From: Salinicola corii | Lineage (GTDB): Bacteria; Pseudomonadota; Gammaproteobacteria; Pseudomonadales; Halomonadaceae | Direction of reading: 5' to 3' | Assembly (NCBI RefSeq): GCF_008298015.1 | Contig: NZ_VTPX01000002.1 | Coordinates: 248,001-312,000, forward strand | DNA: 64,000 nt | In this document: one piece after another, positions 42,669 to 50,819 of the stretch | Numbering within the stretch: the stretch's first letter is position 1 | How the letters are laid out: every line of letters begins with the position of its first letter | The notes under the pieces: model-generated | Seen by the model: only the letters and a program-made list of their open reading frames with translations | Told to the model about the DNA's origin: nothing | Databases searched by the model: none | Translations under genes and position numbers: made by a program

Positions 42669-43445
42669 ATGTCTACACCACAGGATTTCGCCCAGAAAGT
42701 CGTGCTCGTGACCGGCGGTGGTACCGGGATCGGCAAGGCCGCGGCGATGCAGTTCGCCCGTCGGGGAGCGCGAGTGGCCATCGCGGCCCGACGGCCGGAA
42801 GTGCTCGAACAGACCGTTGCCGAGATTCAGGCGGCTGGCGGTGATGCCGCGGAGTTCCGCGCCGACATTGCCCTGGCTTCGGACGTGGAATCGCTAATTG
42901 CCAGTGTCGTCGAGCGATACGGGCAATTGGATATCGCCTTCAACAACGCGGGCATCATGGGTAAGTGGGGGCTCAGTGAGTCACTGACGGTCGAGGATTT
43001 CGACCAGGCCATCGGCATCAATCTGCGAGGTACCTGGTTGTGTTGTCAGGCCGAGATTGCCCAGATGGCCAAACAGCAGACCGGGGGTGCCATCGTGAAT
43101 ACCTCATCTTGGCTTGCGCATGGTGCGCTCGAGGGGTCGACGCTATATTCGCTCAGCAAGGCCGGTCTCGACAATATGGTTCGGGCGCTGGCGCTGGAGA
43201 CCAGCCGTCAGGGAATCCGGATCAACAATGTCAATCCAGGCGTGATCGACACGGATATGTATCGTCAGAATACCGACGAAGCCAGCCGTAAGCCGTTTAT
43301 CGCTCACACTCCCATGAGTCGGGTGGGTAGCCCCGAGGAAGTCGCTGAAGCCGTGGTTTGGCTGAGCTCTGACGCGTCTCGCTTTGTGACCGGTCAGAAC
43401 CTGCTGGTTGATGGCGGTTATACCATTCCGGGTAATCGGGTCTGA
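42669..43445 (+). CDS. Short-chain dehydrogenase/reductase, second of a tandem pair
   Basis: A 258-residue SDR with VTGGGTGIGKAAA, NNAG in FNNAGIMGKWG, catalytic Ser in NTSSWLAHG and YSLSKAG supplying Tyr and Lys; the end SRFVTGQNLLVDGGYTI is typical of glucose-1-dehydrogenase-like/FabG-like SDRs. AGGA lies 8 bp upstream of the ATG at 42669. It is only distantly similar to the first SDR, so the pair is not a recent duplication. Both are probably controlled by the divergent AraC regulator. Confidence 0.91.
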   Translation: MSTPQDFAQKVVLVTGGGTGIGKAAAMQFARRGARVAIAARRPEVLEQTVAEIQAAGGDAAEFRADIALASDVESLIASVVERYGQLDIAFNNAGIMGKWGLSESLTVEDFDQAIGINLRGTWLCCQAEIAQMAKQQTGGAIVNTSSWLAHGALEGSTLYSLSKAGLDNMVRALALETSRQGIRINNVNPGVIDTDMYRQNTDEASRKPFIAHTPMSRVGSPEEVAEAVVWLSSDASRFVTGQNLLVDGGYTIPGNRV

Positions 43446-43654
43446 TGGGAAAACCGCAGCGCGGTCGCCGAGAGCGAGATGGGAACCCTCGGCCAACCCT
43501 TCCGCCAGACTCGGGTCACCGGCCTATCTCGGTTTTACCAAACTGGGCTCATGGCGCTAGTGGTTTTGAAATTTCGGCAAATGCATCGCTCACGGTCCGA
43601 ACCGTCTAGGCTTGAGGGCTGTCACGCCAATCCTGCCACGACATTAGGAGCCGC

Positions 43655-44179
43655 ATGGACGCACACAGCCCAATCTGGATTGCCGCTCAAATCGGCGGGT
43701 TCGTCGCCCTCGGCTTCATCATCGCGGCGTTCGCCAGCCGTCAGGACGATCGGCTACTGCTCTATCTCATCTTCGCCAACGTCGCCTTCGCCGTGCATTT
43801 TCTGCTGTTCGGGGAGGCCGTTGCCGCCGGCATGTCGGTCCTGGTCGTCGTCCGGATCTGGCTGGCGCGGCGGTTTCCGCGACGCCAGCCGCTCATGTGG
43901 CTGGTGCTGATCGCAACGGTGGCGGTCGCCGTGGCGACCTGGCACTCCTGGTACGACATCTTCCCGCTGCTCGCCGCCGTCTTCGGCACCCTGGCGATGT
44001 TTCTGCTGCGCGGCCTGCCCATGCGGGTGCTGCTGGCGGGTGTGGCGCTATGCTGGCTCGCCAACGCGCTGATCATCGGCTCGATAGGTGGCTTCATCGC
44101 CGAGCTGCTGGCACTGGGTACAAATCTCGTCACCATGTGGCGAATCCAGCGCGCCAAGCGCCGGCCTCAGCCCGGTTGA
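43655..44179 (+). CDS. YgjV-family inner-membrane protein
   Basis: A 174-residue membrane protein with about six hydrophobic segments, beginning IWIAAQIGGFVALGFIIAAF and with FANVAFAVHFLLFGE, consistent with the YgjV (bacterial inner membrane protein) family. A basic C-terminus (MWRIQRAKRRPQPG) probably faces the cytoplasm. Function is unknown in any organism I can name. It stands alone; a 209-bp gap precedes it and a small inverted-repeat element lies 72 bp downstream. Confidence 0.83.
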   Translation: MDAHSPIWIAAQIGGFVALGFIIAAFASRQDDRLLLYLIFANVAFAVHFLLFGEAVAAGMSVLVVVRIWLARRFPRRQPLMWLVLIATVAVAVATWHSWYDIFPLLAAVFGTLAMFLLRGLPMRVLLAGVALCWLANALIIGSIGGFIAELLALGTNLVTMWRIQRAKRRPQPG

Positions 44180-44251
44180 CGGGGTCGCCTTGGTCTCGTG
44201 GCGTGGGTCCGCAGGTCCACCGCTCTCCTCGTAAGATCGTCAAAGGATCGC

Positions 44252-44415
44252 TAGTGTGATGTCTCGCAAGTAACGCGAAGAAATATCGGATGCATGGTGT
44301 TGCCAGACAAGGCGCGAGGAGGCGTCATATCGGGGTCTATGGCAACGACGCGCAACGCGGTATGGCGGTGCCAGGCGCCGATATTATTGGATGATATTTG
44401 TGAGACATCACACTA
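44252..44415. mobile_element. 164-bp inverted-repeat element (MITE-like)
   Basis: The element begins TAGTGTGATGTCTCGCAA (44252-44269) and ends with its inverted copy TTGTGAGACATCACACTA (44398-44415), 17 of 18 positions matching. Inside the ends the symmetry continues weakly (AATATCGG near 44284 versus its complement CCGATATT near 44378). It has no coding capacity. The terminal TA on both sides fits a TA-target duplication as made by mariner/IS630-type transposases, but this is inference. Its right end contains the TAG stop codon of the HxlR gene, so insertion reshaped that gene's 3' end. Confidence 0.65.
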
Positions 44416-44808
44416 ACCCCACGCGGTTTCGTCATCGAGTGCCTGCTGGCGCGCATCGTAGACGCTTCGCGCCTTTTCGATTTCATGGTGGTGTTGCAGC
44501 GTCCATTGATGCAGCGCGTGAAAAGGCGCCTCGAGCGTTCGGCCGAGCGGCGTGATCCGGTATTCCACGGCCACCGGAGCCGATGCGATCACGCGGCGCT
44601 CGACGATGCCATTGCGCTCCAGCCGACGTAGCGTTTGGCTGAGTGCCTTCTGAGTAATGCCCTCCAACTGGCGCTTGAGCGCATTGAAGCGCAGCGGCTC
44701 GCTGCATAGTGCCGCCAGCACCAGTACCGACCACTTGTCGGCGATCTGATCGAGAATCACGCGGCTGGGGCAATTGGCCGCCGCCGTCTGGCATGGTGAG
44801 TTGGGCAT
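44413..44808 (-). CDS. HxlR-family transcriptional regulator
   Basis: A 131-residue winged-helix HxlR protein. LDQIADKWSVLVLAALCSEPLRFNALKR is the core DNA-binding region and GITQKALSQTLRRLERNGIVER the recognition and wing part. It has N-terminal cysteines at positions 6 and 13 that could sense electrophiles. GAGGAAA lies 6 bp upstream of the ATG. The stop codon falls inside the right inverted repeat of the element at 44252-44415. It is divergent from the old yellow enzyme gene, its probable target. Confidence 0.9.
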   Translation of the reverse strand: MPNSPCQTAAANCPSRVILDQIADKWSVLVLAALCSEPLRFNALKRQLEGITQKALSQTLRRLERNGIVERRVIASAPVAVEYRITPLGRTLEAPFHALHQWTLQHHHEIEKARSVYDARQQALDDETAWG

Positions 44809-44859
44809 GGCGGTTTCCTCGAGGATACCTGGTGAGTTGAAAGTAGCCGATGGGTATCA

Positions 44860-44876
44860 GGTATAAACCATATACC
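44860..44876. promoter_or_regulatory. Candidate HxlR operator
   Basis: GGTATA-AACCA-TATACC, perfect 6-bp arms with a 5-bp spacer, in the gap between the HxlR and old yellow enzyme genes. A second, wider pair GATACC (44824-44829) and GGTATC (44853-44858) lies beside it. The sequence closely resembles GGTATAAAATTTATAC in the other HxlR gap at 23459-23474. Confidence 0.55.
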
Positions 44877-44908
44877 GCGGTTTCCATCTTATCACTCGGA
44901 GTATTCCC

Positions 44909-46030
44909 ATGGCCTCATCCAACGTCGATGTGCTGTTTCGGCCCTTTCAACTGAAATCCCTCTCGCTCAAGAACCGTATCGTCATGGCGCCGATGACGCG
45001 GTCGTTTTCGCCGGCGGGCATACCTGGCGACAACGTCGCCGCCTACTACCGCCGGCGGGCCGAGAACGAGGTTGGCCTGATCCTGTCCGAAGGCACCACC
45101 ATCGATCGGCCGGCCGCCCGCAACGAGCCCAACATCCCGTTCTTTCATGGCGAAGAGGCGCTGGCCGGTTGGCAGAACGTCATCGATGGCGTGCATGAAG
45201 TGGGTGGCCGCATGGGGCCGCAGATCTGGCACGTGGGCTCGGTCGCCAGTTTTCTCACGGACTGGGTACAGGACGTAGCTGTCGAAAGCCCGTCCGGTCT
45301 GGTCGCGCCCGGTCAGCCGCGCGGCGAGGCCATGAGTGAAGAGGCTATCGCCGACACGCTGGATGCCTATGCCCGCGCCGCGGCCGACGCCAAGCGGCTC
45401 GGTTTCGACACGGTGGAAATTCACGCCGCCCACGGCTATCTGATCGATCAGTTCTTCTGGGCGGCCACCAATCGGCGCAGCGATCGCTACGGCGGCACTA
45501 CCCTCAAGGAGCATTCCCGCTTCGCCGCGGAAGTCGTCAAGAGCGTGCGCGCTGCCGTCGGCCCCGATCTGCCGATCATCCTGCGCGTGAGTCAGTGGAA
45601 ACAGCAGGACTTCGACGTACGTCTGGCCAACACGCCGGATGAGATGACCGACTGGCTCGCCCCGCTCGTGGAAGCCGGCGCGGATATCCTGCACTGCTCG
45701 CAGCGACGGTTCTGGGAGCCGGAGTATCCGGAAATCGACGGCCCCGATGGCCTGAATTTTGCCGGCTGGGCCAAGAAACTCACGGGGGCGCCCACCATCA
45801 GTGTCGGTTCGGTCGGCCTGTCCGGTGATTTCATGGGCGCCTTCAGCGGCGAGAGCTCGAGCCCGGCCAGCCTGGACAAGCTCGTGGCCCGGATGGAGCG
45901 CGACGAATTCGATCTGATCGCTGTCGGTCGCGCGTTGCTGAGCGATCCGGCGTGGGTGAGGAAGGTCCATGCCCGCGATGAGGAGTCGTTGAGCGATTTC
46001 ACCAAGGAGGCGTTGGCCGAGCTGTACTGA
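44909..46030 (+). CDS. Old yellow enzyme-family alkene reductase
   Basis: A 373-residue FMN-dependent ene-reductase. The start LFRPFQLKSLSLKNRIVMAPMTRSF, T30 near the flavin, the substrate-binding pair H172-x2-H175 in EIHAAHGYLIDQFFW, and NRRSDRYGG are OYE-family features. His-His rather than His-Asn is seen in some bacterial members. It reduces activated C=C bonds of enones, quinones or nitro compounds with NAD(P)H. It is divergent from an HxlR regulator with a shared operator, consistent with induction by reactive electrophiles. Confidence 0.9.
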   Translation: MASSNVDVLFRPFQLKSLSLKNRIVMAPMTRSFSPAGIPGDNVAAYYRRRAENEVGLILSEGTTIDRPAARNEPNIPFFHGEEALAGWQNVIDGVHEVGGRMGPQIWHVGSVASFLTDWVQDVAVESPSGLVAPGQPRGEAMSEEAIADTLDAYARAAADAKRLGFDTVEIHAAHGYLIDQFFWAATNRRSDRYGGTTLKEHSRFAAEVVKSVRAAVGPDLPIILRVSQWKQQDFDVRLANTPDEMTDWLAPLVEAGADILHCSQRRFWEPEYPEIDGPDGLNFAGWAKKLTGAPTISVGSVGLSGDFMGAFSGESSSPASLDKLVARMERDEFDLIAVGRALLSDPAWVRKVHARDEESLSDFTKEALAELY

Positions 46031-46058
46031 TTCGGCATTCGATCTCCGCAACGGGCTC

Positions 46059-46078
46059 GGACCACCGCAGGGTGGTCC
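46059..46078. terminator. Hairpin between convergent OYE and GST genes
   Basis: GGACCACC-GCAG-GGTGGTCC, a perfect 8-bp stem with a 4-nt loop 28 bp after the OYE stop. No T-run follows on either strand, so terminator function is only suggested by position between convergent genes. Confidence 0.4.
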
Positions 46079-46166
46079 AGCAGCCGGTCGGCGCTCGAGG
46101 TCGTGGCATTTCGATCCGACCCCGAGAGCTCTCGAGCCGACGGGGTCTCCCCTCGAAGGATCGGCT

Positions 46167-46856
46167 TCAGGCTTGTCGGCGCCGATCCGCGATGATACGC
46201 CGTCCACGAATGCAGTCGGCTTCGTGCGGCTCGTCGACCCACGGTTCGGCGACACCCTGCTCGATCCAGTCGGCGACCGACGGGTGCGCGAGCAGACGCT
46301 CGTTGTAGGTCATGGCTGTCGCCCCGAGTTTGATGCCGTAACCGCGGATGCGCACCGCGACCGGGGCGAACATGGCATCCACGGCGGTGAAGGCGTCGCC
46401 AGCGAGCCACGGGCCGCCGAAAGTGTCCAGCCCTTCCTGCCATAGCAAATCGAGCCGAGTCAGATCCTTCTCCAGCGCCTCGCTCGGCGTGCCCAGATCG
46501 ATGCTCAGCGCGCAGTTCATCGAACATTCGTCGCGCAGGGCGGCAAAGCCGGAATGCATTTCGGCGCTGGCGCAGCGGGCCCAGGCACGGGCGGCGCGAT
46601 CACCGGGCCAGGTCGTCGCGTGATCCTCGGCGACGTATTCGAGAATCGCCAGCGAATCCCATACCACCCGCTCGCCGTCGTGCAGGCAGGGGACCTTGGC
46701 GGTGGGCGAGAAGTGCGTGAATGCCTGCTGACTGCCGGCGCCGTCGAATGGCGTCAGCACCTCCTCGAACGGGATCTGCAGGGCCCGCAGCAGCACCCAG
46801 GGTCGCATCGACCAGGATGAGTAGTTCTTGTTGGCGATGAAGAGTCGATAAGCCAT
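46167..46856 (-). CDS. Glutathione S-transferase family protein
   Basis: A 229-residue GST: N-terminal thioredoxin-like domain beginning LFIANKNYSSWSMRPWVLLRAL, where the Ser-Ser-Trp-Ser-x-R stretch holds the catalytic serine as in zeta/YfcF-like GSTs, then KVPCLHDGERVVWDSLAILEYV with the glutathione-binding cis-Pro and Asp-Ser. A helical C-terminal domain follows. It is convergent with the old yellow enzyme gene and may share a detoxification role, conjugating glutathione to electrophiles. Exact substrate unknown. Confidence 0.88.
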   Translation of the reverse strand: MAYRLFIANKNYSSWSMRPWVLLRALQIPFEEVLTPFDGAGSQQAFTHFSPTAKVPCLHDGERVVWDSLAILEYVAEDHATTWPGDRAARAWARCASAEMHSGFAALRDECSMNCALSIDLGTPSEALEKDLTRLDLLWQEGLDTFGGPWLAGDAFTAVDAMFAPVAVRIRGYGIKLGATAMTYNERLLAHPSVADWIEQGVAEPWVDEPHEADCIRGRRIIADRRRQA

Positions 46857-47057
46857 GGCAGTCTCCGGAAAAAGGGTGGGCGACCGAGTATGCGGGGATC
46901 TGCGACCGACGAAAAGCCGTCATGACGTCATCGAATAACGACAGTGCGTTTTAGCCTTTTTGATTCTCGACGGTTGCCCTAACACTAATGGGTTACCTGA
47001 TTTCGGTCCGCGCGCTCTGCCGACGGTTCCGATCATTTCGTCAACGAGAGGATAGGC

Positions 47058-48860
47058 GTGGCGCCCATGACACTGACCGACACCAACAGCCCGCTGAACG
47101 CTGACCAGGCCAGGCGCGTGCAGCAGGCGCTGGCGGATCTGAACGACGCGCAGCGGCAGTGGTTGAGTGGCTATCTGGCGGGGCTCGGTGCCCAGTCGGC
47201 TGGTGAGTCGCCGACGGGCGATTCGTCGCCAGCGCCGGCCGCCACCACGGCGCTGACCGTGCTCTATGGCAGCCAGACCGGCAATGCCGAGGGAGTGGCC
47301 GAGCTGGCCGCCGAGCGCGCTCGCGCCAAGGGATTCGAGGTAACCCTCACCAGCATGGCGGACGCCGGAAAGAAGACGCTGAAGACCGTCGAGCGTCTGC
47401 TGGTCGTGGTCAGTACCCAGGGCGACGGCGATCCGCCCGATCCGGCGCTCGAATTCCACGAACTGGTGATGGGGCGCAAGGCGCCGAAACTGACGGGGGT
47501 TCGCTTTGCCGTGCTGGGGCTGGGCGATGCCAGCTACGAACACTTCTGCCAGACCGGCAAGGAGTTCGACGCTCGTCTTGCCGAGCTGGGTGGAGAACGG
47601 CTCAGGGATCGCGCCGATTGCGATGTCGATTACGAGGAGCGTGCCGAGGCTTGGATCGACGAGGTGCTCGAGTCGCTGGCCGGCGATCTCGCCACGCCGC
47701 CACCTGCTCAGGTCGCCGAAACCGACGCTGCGCAAGGCGCTCAGCCGTCGTACTCGAAGAAACATCCGTTCATGGCCGAGGTGTTGACACGTCAACCGCT
47801 CAACGGGCGTGGCTCCGACAAGCAGACCTTGCATCTCGAACTGTCGCTGGAGGATTCCGGGCTGGAGTATCTGCCGGGCGATGCTGTCGGTGTGGTGCCG
47901 CAGAACGACCCCGCCCATGTCGACGAGCTGATCGCGATGCTCAAGCTCGATGCCGAGTCACCACTGGAGGAAGGCCGGGTGCTGCGCGACGCGCTGCTGG
48001 CGGATTTCGAGGTGACCACGCTGACGCGCCCGTTTCTCAAGCAGTGGGCGGAGTGGTCCCAGGCGCCGGAGCTCCAGCGCCTGCTGGGTGACGAGGCCCG
48101 CGATGAACTGCGTGACTGGCTCCACGGACGCCAGATCATCGACGTGATCGAACAGTTCCCGGTCGACGGGATCGATGCCACCCAGTTTTCGGCGGCACTG
48201 CGCAAGTTGCCACCGCGCCTCTACTCCATCGCCTCGAGCCAGGCGGCGGCCTCCGACGAAGTGCATCTCACGGTCGCCGTGGTGCGCTACGAAACCCACG
48301 GCCGGGCTCGTAACGGCGTGACCACGAGCTATCTGGCCGACCGGATCGAACCCGGCGACCGGGTGCCGATCTATATCGACCGCAACAAGCAGTTCAAGCT
48401 GCCCGACGATGACGAGGCGCCGCTGATCATGATCGGCCCCGGCACCGGCGTCGCGCCGTTTCGCGCCTTCCTGCAGGAGCGCGAGGAGCGCGGCGCTGGC
48501 GGCGACAACTGGCTGTTCTTCGGCGATCGGCACTTTCGCAGCGATTTCCTCTATCAGGCGGAGTGGCTCAAGTGGCGACAGCAGGGGCTGCTGACGCGCC
48601 TTGATGTCGCTTTCTCTCGCGATCAGGCCGACAAGGTCTACGTTCAGGACAGGATGCGCGAGCAGGCCGAGAGGCTCTATGCCTGGCTGGAAACCGGCGC
48701 CTACGTCTACGTCTGTGGCGATGCCGAGTTCATGGCGCCGGACGTGCACCAGGCACTGCGCGACATCATCCGCGAGCAGGGCGGGCACGGCGAAGCCGGC
48801 GCCGATGATTACCTGCGCCAGTTGCAGCAGGAGAAGCGTTATCAGCGCGACATCTATTAG
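47058..48860 (+). CDS. cysJ: Sulfite reductase [NADPH] flavoprotein alpha subunit
   Basis: A 600-residue diflavin reductase that passes electrons from NADPH through FAD and FMN to the CysI hemoprotein. The flavodoxin domain has GSQTGNAEG at about 71-79 and GLGDASYEHFCQTGKEFD; FAD binding is at LYSIASSQAAASDEVHLT and NGVTTSYLADR; NADPH binding is at GPGTGVAPFRAFLQERE; the C-terminus is YQRDIY. A GTG start at 47058 with GAGAGGA 5 bp upstream is preferred over the ATG at 47067. cysI follows after 192 bp that contain a large palindromic element. Confidence 0.95.
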   Translation: MAPMTLTDTNSPLNADQARRVQQALADLNDAQRQWLSGYLAGLGAQSAGESPTGDSSPAPAATTALTVLYGSQTGNAEGVAELAAERARAKGFEVTLTSMADAGKKTLKTVERLLVVVSTQGDGDPPDPALEFHELVMGRKAPKLTGVRFAVLGLGDASYEHFCQTGKEFDARLAELGGERLRDRADCDVDYEERAEAWIDEVLESLAGDLATPPPAQVAETDAAQGAQPSYSKKHPFMAEVLTRQPLNGRGSDKQTLHLELSLEDSGLEYLPGDAVGVVPQNDPAHVDELIAMLKLDAESPLEEGRVLRDALLADFEVTTLTRPFLKQWAEWSQAPELQRLLGDEARDELRDWLHGRQIIDVIEQFPVDGIDATQFSAALRKLPPRLYSIASSQAAASDEVHLTVAVVRYETHGRARNGVTTSYLADRIEPGDRVPIYIDRNKQFKLPDDDEAPLIMIGPGTGVAPFRAFLQEREERGAGGDNWLFFGDRHFRSDFLYQAEWLKWRQQGLLTRLDVAFSRDQADKVYVQDRMREQAERLYAWLETGAYVYVCGDAEFMAPDVHQALRDIIREQGGHGEAGADDYLRQLQQEKRYQRDIY

Positions 48861-48869
48861 GCTTTGTAC

Positions 48870-48991
48870 GAAAACTGCCTACGCTTGGCAATACGGCGTT
48901 AAAAATCGGCCCTCAATGCTCATTAACAACCACGTTAATTCCGCTCGAGCGCCGACTTTTGCCTAGTCTGGCCTTCGTTCGATCAGTTTTC
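48870..48991. repeat. 122-bp imperfect palindromic element
   Basis: The ends GAAAACTG (48870-48877) and CAGTTTTC (48984-48991) are perfect inverted repeats. Inside, GGCGTTAAAAATCGGC (48895-48910) pairs imperfectly with GCCGACTTTTGCC (48951-48963), and the centre is ATTAAC-AACCAC-GTTAAT (48922-48939). The whole would fold into one long stem-loop. It fills most of the cysJ-cysI gap and has no coding capacity. I recall similar sequences as dispersed intergenic repeats in related halophiles, but copy number cannot be checked here. It looks like a MITE or large palindromic repeat. Confidence 0.6.
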
Positions 48992-49052
48992 TGGCGATTG
49001 CGGTACGACGATCCAATAGATACGACATCTAGCTCCAGTAGAGGAGGCCGAC

Positions 49053-50798
49053 ATGGACATCATCGCCAAACTGCGTGACATCCCACTCGATGAGCTGCAT
49101 CCCAACGAGCGGCTCAAGATGGAGAGCGACTATCTGCGCGGCACGCTGGAAGAGAGCCTGGCCGATCGCGCCACCGGTGCCGTCGCCGAGAACGATACCC
49201 AACTGACCAAGTTTCACGGCTTCTACCAGCAGGACGATCGCGACCTGCGCGACGAACGCCGGCACCAGAAGCTCGAGCCGCTCTACAGTTTCATGGTGCG
49301 CTTGCGGCTGCCCGGCGGCCTGGTAACACCCGAGCAGTGGCAGACGCTCGACGACGTGGCCTCACGGTACGCCAACGGCACGCTGCGCGTTACCACACGC
49401 CAGACCTTTCAGTATCACGGCGTACTCAAGGAGAACCTGCGCCCGCACCTGCAGACCATCCATCAGGCCATGGTGGATACCATCGCCGCCTGTGGAGACG
49501 TCAATCGCAACGTGATCTGCACCGCCAATCCGCATCGCTCCGCCATTCATCGCCAGGTGTACGAGTTGAGTCACCGGATCAGCGCTCGCCTGCTGCCTCG
49601 CACCCGGGCCTATCACGAGATTTTCCTGGGTGAGGAGCGCGTCGCCGGCGGCGCCGAGGAACGCCCGGATGCGCCGGCGCTCGATCCCAACGAGCCGCTC
49701 TACACCCGCCATTACCTGCCACGCAAGTTCAAGGTGGCGCTGGCGATTCCGCCGGAGAACGATGTCGACCTGTTCGCCCACGACGTCGGCTTCATCGCCG
49801 ATGTGGTGGAGGGCGAACTGAGCGGCTTCACGGTGTGTATCGGCGGCGGCATGGGTATGACCCACGGCGAGCCGACGACCTTTCCGCGGCTCTCCGACCC
49901 CATCGGATACTGCTCGCCGGAAGCCGCGCCCGCCGTGGCGGAAGCGATCATGCGGGTGCAGCGCGACAACGGCAATCGCCGCGACCGCAAGCAGGCACGA
50001 CTGAAATATACCGTCGAGGAGATGGGGCTCGAGGCGTTCAAGACCGAGGTCGAAGGGCACCTCGGCGAAGCGCTGGCACCGGCGCGCGATTATCACTTCG
50101 ACAACAACGGCGATCGGCTGGGCTGGGTCCAGGGCGACGACGGCCTTTGGCACTATGGGCTGTTCGTCCAGAACGGACGTATCGCCGACTTCTCCGACGG
50201 CCCGCAGCTACGCACCGGATTGCGCGAGATCGCCGAGCAGCATGACGGCGATCTGGTACTCACCACCAACCAGAACGTGATCATCACCCAGGTCGACGAG
50301 TCTCGCCGTGAGGCCATCGACGCGTTGCTGGATCGTCATCGGCTGGTGGCGGAGACCTCGCCGCTGCGACGTAACGCGATGGCCTGCGTGGCATTCCCGA
50401 CCTGCGGGCTGGCAATGGCGGAAAGCGAGCGCTACCTGCCGTCATTGATCGACAAGCTCGAGGAGGTGATGCGCGAGGCGGGGCTGACCGACGACGCTAT
50501 CATCTTGCGCATGACCGGCTGCCCCAACGGCTGCGCACGCCCCTATCTCGCCGAGATCGGCTTCGTCGGCAAGGCGCCGGGGCGTTATAACCTCTATCTC
50601 GGCGGCGGCTTCAGCGGCCAACGCCTCAACAAGCTCTACCGCGAGAACATCGATGAAGCGACCATCCTCGAGGCACTGACGCCGCTGATCCAGCGCTACG
50701 CCGTCGAGCGCGAGGCGGGTGAACCGTTCGGAGACTTCGTCATTCGCGCCGGAGTGATCCACGAGACCACGGCCGGGCGCAAGTTTCACCAGGCTTGA
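49053..50798 (+). CDS. cysI: Sulfite reductase [NADPH] hemoprotein beta subunit
   Basis: A 581-residue siroheme/4Fe-4S protein that reduces sulfite to sulfide in cysteine biosynthesis. The cluster and siroheme ligands are C445-x5-C451 (ACVAFPTCGLAM) and C490-x3-C494 (GCPNGCARP), the canonical CysI spacing. Siroheme-binding segments include RTTRQTFQYHG and NRNVICTANPH. AGAGGAGG-like bases precede the ATG by about 7 bp. It pairs with cysJ upstream. The CbiX-type chelatase at 24.7 kb may help make siroheme for it. Confidence 0.96.
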   Translation: MDIIAKLRDIPLDELHPNERLKMESDYLRGTLEESLADRATGAVAENDTQLTKFHGFYQQDDRDLRDERRHQKLEPLYSFMVRLRLPGGLVTPEQWQTLDDVASRYANGTLRVTTRQTFQYHGVLKENLRPHLQTIHQAMVDTIAACGDVNRNVICTANPHRSAIHRQVYELSHRISARLLPRTRAYHEIFLGEERVAGGAEERPDAPALDPNEPLYTRHYLPRKFKVALAIPPENDVDLFAHDVGFIADVVEGELSGFTVCIGGGMGMTHGEPTTFPRLSDPIGYCSPEAAPAVAEAIMRVQRDNGNRRDRKQARLKYTVEEMGLEAFKTEVEGHLGEALAPARDYHFDNNGDRLGWVQGDDGLWHYGLFVQNGRIADFSDGPQLRTGLREIAEQHDGDLVLTTNQNVIITQVDESRREAIDALLDRHRLVAETSPLRRNAMACVAFPTCGLAMAESERYLPSLIDKLEEVMREAGLTDDAIILRMTGCPNGCARPYLAEIGFVGKAPGRYNLYLGGGFSGQRLNKLYRENIDEATILEALTPLIQRYAVEREAGEPFGDFVIRAGVIHETTAGRKFHQA

Positions 50799-50819
50799 AC
50801 GGTCGTCGTTCGAGAGAGA

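Noticed and set aside
44915-46255. A 446-residue open frame on the minus strand
   Set aside because: Antisense to the old yellow enzyme gene, which has clear motifs and a divergent regulator. No recognisable domain in the antisense product.
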